From: Torymus aiolomorphi
Lineage: Eukaryota > Arthropoda > Insecta > Hymenoptera > Torymidae
NCBI GenBank assembly: GCA_036365515.1
Contig: CM070874.1
Location: 91,780,342-91,844,341, forward strand
Direction of reading: 5' to 3'
Length of the DNA: 64,000 bases
Shown here: in pieces, positions 38,101-44,100 of the stretch
Numbering within the stretch: position 1 is the stretch's first letter
Layout of the letters: every line of letters starts with the position of its first letter
The notes under the pieces: model-generated
Database searches by the model: none
Told to the model about the DNA's origin: nothing
Seen by the model: the letters and a program-made list of their open reading frames with translations, nothing else
Translations under genes and position numbers: made by a program

Positions 38101-41100
38101 TGACGGAGGACGAGGATGCGTGAGCGCGGAGAGGATCGATCCGATCGCACAGTGTTTGTGTTTTGTTCTCCCGTTGGCCTATGTGCGCAGGGCTCTGTGC
38201 ATCGCGCGTGCAGCTTTGTGCAACCCAAAGTGCGCGTCACCAGAATGACAAAAGTTTGAAGTGCGCCTAAACCATATCTCTGCTCCGGTGTATGTGATAA
38301 TGGTAATAGTGGGTCACTCGAGGGGGTTGACCTTGATGCGCGCGCTCATCGATTTTTCGGACACGCTGGATTTTGAAGCGCAGAATATAGGTACGTCACG
38401 TCCCGCGCGCAGGAGGCTGTGCGGGGAAGCGATATGTGCTGTTCCAGAACTATAGGTAACCCAATTGCGCCCCGGTGAGTGTTGCTCGGCACGATAGGTC
38501 GCGAATATATACCGAGCCTGCAGTGTACTCGGTAAGTCCTTCCGTCACTCCTACATTATCGCGCCTTGATTAGACCCCGCGAGACTCGTCACAGGCTTGC
38601 GCGCGCGCGCGCGTCCCCGTTTCCCGGACCGCCGTTAACGTTTTTACGGCAGCAAAACCACACGATTAAATCTACTCGGCTCTCCCGCGCGGAGCCAGCA
38701 GGTGCGCGCGCGTGACCTTGGGGCCGGTGTGCGCGCTGCACCATTGATTTTCGGCGCGCTCCAGAACGCCGTTCGATTCCGTCATTTACGAGCAATCGTG
38801 GGAAGGTACGTTCCGTGTAGAAAGCCCGATATAAGTAATAATGGTATATTGAGCGCATAGTGACTACGAAGCTCGTGGTTGAATTGATATTTTTGACTGG
38901 CGCGCGCGAGTCTTCTAAAATTACAACGCGGAGATTGCAGCAGCGCGGGCCGCGATGACGCTTTCTTGACACGATGTTGCATCGGATGTTTATAAGGCGC
39001 GTGATGCGCCCGGGCGTGCGCGCGGCTGCTTGGTTTGGCGGAGCGTCTCGCGCGACGAGTGTGCTTAGAGAAAAGGTTTGTCTTGCAAACGGTAAAGTTA
39101 TAATTACAAATTTTGACCCTTCTTGTTAAACATAAATTAAGGTAGAAATGTATCCTCATTACAGTAACTATTTTCTGAATGATTCCAATTATCAAAATTG
39201 CACTAATTAGGTACTTTATTATAAAAAGAAAAAAATTAATGGAATATAATAGTTGACAGCGGCGACATTTATGCCGACTGTTTTTTGCACTTTTTAAAAA
39301 TACACGTTGGCATAGGCTAGGATGACAGGACGCTTTATTGATCATTTCCTCTTTTATTTTTAGACGCTCGGCGTGTCATTGTTTTTTCCACATGCAGTGT
39401 TTTCGCGGTTAAAGTTTTATCGCAAATTTTATACTCGCTATAAATTACTACACCGTTTAATTAACAATTGAATTACTGCAATTCGCCACGGTCCACTTTA
39501 TATTCAAGCCAAAGTTAGCCACGCGGCAGCAGCGAAAAATCCAAGTGTACGTCGCAAAAATGAACGCGCAAAAGGCACGCGAGTGGACGGGAAATTAATC
39601 GCTGCGGGCTGTATCGTCAGCAGCGCACGTGCGACAATTGAAAATACCGCATTCGCCTGCTCTCCCGATAACCGCCTATCTACACGCGCACTCGTGCCTA
39701 TATAGGTACTGGCCTGCACGTGGTGTTGCTGCGGCGATAAGAAGCCAGGGAATACGTAATTTCCCACGAGGTCGCGCGGCGACAGGCTAGCGTTTTTGCT
39801 CTCACAGTGCGCGCAATTAGCGAGTACGAGTGAGTCAGGCCGGCTCGTGACGGCACTATATCGCTACTACTTACTCAATTGCGCGATGAGTGCATTTGAG
39901 TGGATAATTTCGCGAGGTGAATGCGGGATTGGCACTTTGGGAATCGGGCATTGTTTTTGAGCGCGCTTTCGTAAGAGAGGGAATTGTTCGCTGATTGGTT
40001 TTTAGAACTGCTGAACGGGAGGAAGTTGTTGTTTAACCTTACTTTATATACATATTTACAGGATTATTTAGATTGTAACGAGGATACTAAGCTTTGCCAT
40101 AAAATAACGTTATAGAAAAAGAGTCAAAGAAAGAGACATCACGAATGTAATATATCGAACATCATCCCGGCACCGGGAAGTTTCTCTAACCACAACTCGC
40201 TCGAACGAAAAGAAAAACCGTCGCTACCGATCTCTTACGACCGCAGACCCAATCATGCCGACCGCTCTCTTGCAGCTTCTTCGAGAGGTCCTCCTCTATA
40301 AAAATGCATCACTGAATTGCACACCGTTACCAAGCGAATAAGCAAAGCCCGAAAAAAAGAGCAATGGAAACAACGCCGGTAGCTAGTGACGCGGAGGCGA
40401 AGGGCGGCGCGAAGAAGCGCAGCGCCATTCCTCTGCCGCGTTCGGCCCTGGTGCCGCGGCCGCTGCAGCCCCCGGAGATGCGGCGCATCGCCGAGGACGG
40501 CGGCGACTCCGGACTGTCGTCCGAGTGCACGACGCCGACGAACAGCTCGCCGCCGCCCAGGCAGCCGAAGGAGGCCGCACAGGCGCAGGCCCTGCCGAGG
40601 AGGAGGATGGTCGACATCATCGCCGCGTCCAAGGCCAGGTTGCAGGAGGCCGAGAGGTCCGAGCTTGAGTTGGGGCTTGGGGAACGGGGAACTGGATTTT
40701 AGATTTCTTTCGACGTTTCTCAGAGTTTCGTTACTCTTACATTTTTATTGTTTTATTAATAACGCTTTGGCATTTTGCTAATTAGCATTGACAAACAATG
40801 GGTGGTCTATGTTTACCAATAGTAATTAAATGTTGAGTGACTGGGAGTGGCATTGAATAATTTAAGTACCAAATATTGACAGTGTAACTCATCCTCTATA
40901 GCACATGCTATAAGTAGTCTTTACAAAAATATTTGCCATTTTGCATATACTGTTATAATACAAATTCATTCATGATGATACATCTTAACAACATTATATC
41001 TAATGCGTAAAGCAAAAGATACTCTAAACGATGTCAATAAGACACTTTTTTAATGATAAGAATATGTCATTAGGCCGGTTCGTTGTTTAGTCTTTACTTG

Positions 41101-44100
41101 ATTTTTCCCTTTTATTAAATCTTATCATGAATATTTGACACGTAAAAACAGTAGCTTCAACATGACATAAATACGTGGACTTTGGGTTAGAGGTATAACG
41201 ATTAACGATTGCAGCCATCGTGCTACTTGTGAAATTGAATAGTCTCGTTTTACCGTGTGAAGTAATCTGAGTGATTAATTGCGATGCAATAATAGGATTT
41301 GTACCGGCTAAGCCTGATTATGATGCTAGATTAAAGCAATCCGAGATGGTATACGTAACATATAAAGGCATATTATTTCACTGCAGTATTTAAACATGTT
41401 TACATGGTCAACATTAAAAAGCTTCAATTTTACGTCATTTTTTAATGAATACATCGATCATTACCTCATGCAATGATTCTACCATTACATTATTCTGCGT
41501 AATCTTGTGCTAAACAGAAGTACGTCGTTTCAATGTCGATATGACTTTTTTTTATCCCCCCCTTATACACACATCCAAGGTAGTCTTAAAAATGCAGTTA
41601 AAAAGTTTTGATTTATTCGCGATTTTCGGTGCATGCTACTTTACATTGTGCAGTGTCAGGAGATAGGCATTTCTCATTTCCTTCGAGCACTCGACGTATA
41701 AGATATACTTTAGCCGTCAATCAACGCTTATACTCGTGCTTTTTTTTACAGACTCAGTAACAACCGGACGGCCCGGCTATTGCACAGCAGGTCGAGCACG
41801 GAATCGCCCCGATCCCTCGACAGCACGCGAAGTCGTCAAGTTTTCAGTCCCCTTCGACCGCAAAGAAATGTGAGTAGTAACTTAGATCTTTCGAGACCTT
41901 AAATGAGAAATCTAAATTCCTCAATTTGTTGTATTCTTACGAGAATGATAGCTTTTAACATTCATAAAAAAATTTTTATTTTCCTTTGTTCTACACGAGA
42001 AATAATTTTGCAAATATATTTTTGGAGAATTCAAGTTTTTAATAATATTATAAATATATATAAACCTATTTTTTTTTAACATCAGGTACAATCGCCAAGT
42101 TTGGATTCTGGAGACGAAGGAAGTCTCAGGATCGAGCGAGGAACATACAGCTACATGTTTCAGGACATCGTTTCAATCAAAACGATGCTCCTAAAATTGA
42201 AGCGAGTCCTTCAGGAGGTAATTCGTCGTTTACTCTTTACTTTCACAGAGCTTTCTGCTGCCTTTCATATTGATGTACAGTTTTTCTTCTTCTTTTTTTT
42301 TTTTTAATCACGATTTAATAGTCAGCATTCAATGTTCCATACGGAGCATTCAATATGATTTTAATTTCATCTACGCTTATTTTTTGAATGATGTAAAATT
42401 ACTTTTGATTTTTTTCAAGGGGTACATGATTTTCCAACACAATTATTTTTAATTTGATAGTCAATGTTGACTATTATTAACACGCTTTTTTCTGTTTTCT
42501 TTTCGTTATGTTTTGTTTTGTAACGTCCGCCTTGGTGTTGCACTTGCAGTCAGGAGAGAACGGTTTGACGAGGGTAGGTTTTGTTATTTTTCATTTTCGT
42601 TTATTTATTGTGCACTACGTGTGTGCTTTATATTTTATGACACAGTGAAAGAATTTTTTTTTTTAATTTTTATTTTTCATGCAACTTTATTCAACATTTT
42701 TTGTAAAAAAATATTTTTTCACTTAATCCATATCACGCGAATCTGTTAATGTTGTTCTAAAATCATTGCATTCGCGCTTCCAGACAGACACTCTCAACCC
42801 ATTCGATAGTACATTAAAGGTCAGTATACTATTGATTTTACAAAACGAAATCGTATACAATACAATATAAAATATTAAATGTCTATTACTTCTGATTAAG
42901 CAGAATGGTCTCTTCTACAACCTGAATGACGGTAACCTGACGACGGACGCGGGCACGGCTCCCAACGAGGGGAGGGACGCCATTGCCGACGAGCTGTCCG
43001 ACTTGCGCCGGCAGGTGGTCTTCTTGCAGGGCCAACTGGACGATAAGGATCGTACGATACGGTCCTTGGAGGTACAATAACCCCTCCCTTCCTCCCTCTT
43101 CTCCGTTCTCTAGCGCGATTCCGCGAAGGATTAGAGCAAAACGTAATTGTCTTATTTATTGCAGTCGCAGCTAACCAAGTACCAGAACGCGGAGAAGAAT
43201 GGCTCGCCGGTGCTCAACGGCCGGTCGGACGAGCCCAAGGAGATGTCGAACGCTGCCACGCAAACGGACAAGGTAGGCTGCTTTTTGCATTACAATGTTG
43301 GTGGGAAGTGTGAGAAGTTGTGGATAAGAAGGTTACATCCACTGCGAGGTGAATAGCTTTGACAGAAAAGTGAAAAGTTACTAGAATAGTTTGATCAATG
43401 GAACGTTAGTCGCGTTTAGCTACGGGTGACATTATAGTTGATAGTTTTTGTGGGTACGCGCTTAATTACTGGAAAGTACATCTGCTGGGACGCATATACG
43501 CGATTAAACTTTTAATTCATTCCGGCAGATGTACCTTCGTGAAAGTTTAGTTTTTGGTGGTAGCGTTTGGAACAGTTATCGGGAAGTTCGAAAACAGGAC
43601 TGATTTTATTACTACAGTTACTCCCGGAACGTGATTCTTTTTTGTATTTATGTGTAATAAAAATTCAATGTTGTTTGGCTTTGAAAACCGGTATAATCAG
43701 ATATCAAATTCGATGATCTCCGGTGAACTCTTGTTTCTCGTAAACTAGTTCTCGAGTGGGACTCGCCTCTGACGTAATTGAAACATAGGTACATATATTC
43801 TTTAGAAAAATTGATACTTTTTAATATGCATAATGATAGGTATTTAATGCTGGCAAAATTTTTCTTTACTCTACAATTTAAGTAGATCAGAATCAATGTT
43901 GGTTTTTCTTTAAGTGGATGTAACCTTTGAAACATTAAAATTCTAATTTTATCATTAATTTCAATTGAGGGAATATAAATAGATATATTAATTGGAACTT
44001 GTTTCATATTTTATTACTTTGTAATTAAATAAAATATCGTAAGAGCTTATTTATTTATTTATTTATTTATACTTCAACGTGCTAGAGGCCCTATTTACAT

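Larger units (their letters stand above)
22547..40363 (+). other. CCSER giant intron, part 2 (between first exons 1B and 1C)
   Basis: It contains CpG-rich islands at about 23.6-24.7, 25.75-26.2, 26.8-27.0, 27.85-28.3, 29.15-29.8, 30.3-30.95, 31.3-31.8, 37.4-39.1 and 39.5-40.3 kb. Between 32.9 and 36.7 kb is a repeat-dense block listed separately. No gene is supported. Confidence 0.6.

Noticed and set aside
37642..38455. Overlapping ORFs in the 37.4-38.5 kb CpG island as further alternative CCSER first exons
   Set aside because: The best one (ATG at 38299, donor AATATAG|GTACGT) leaves phase 1, incompatible with the phase-2 acceptor at 41752, and has no family similarity.
40276..40363. CTTGCAG at 40269-40275 as an acceptor making exon 1C an internal exon
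   Set aside because: In the frame of exon 1C it meets a TGA at 40313. The AGs nearer the ATG have no pyrimidine tract.
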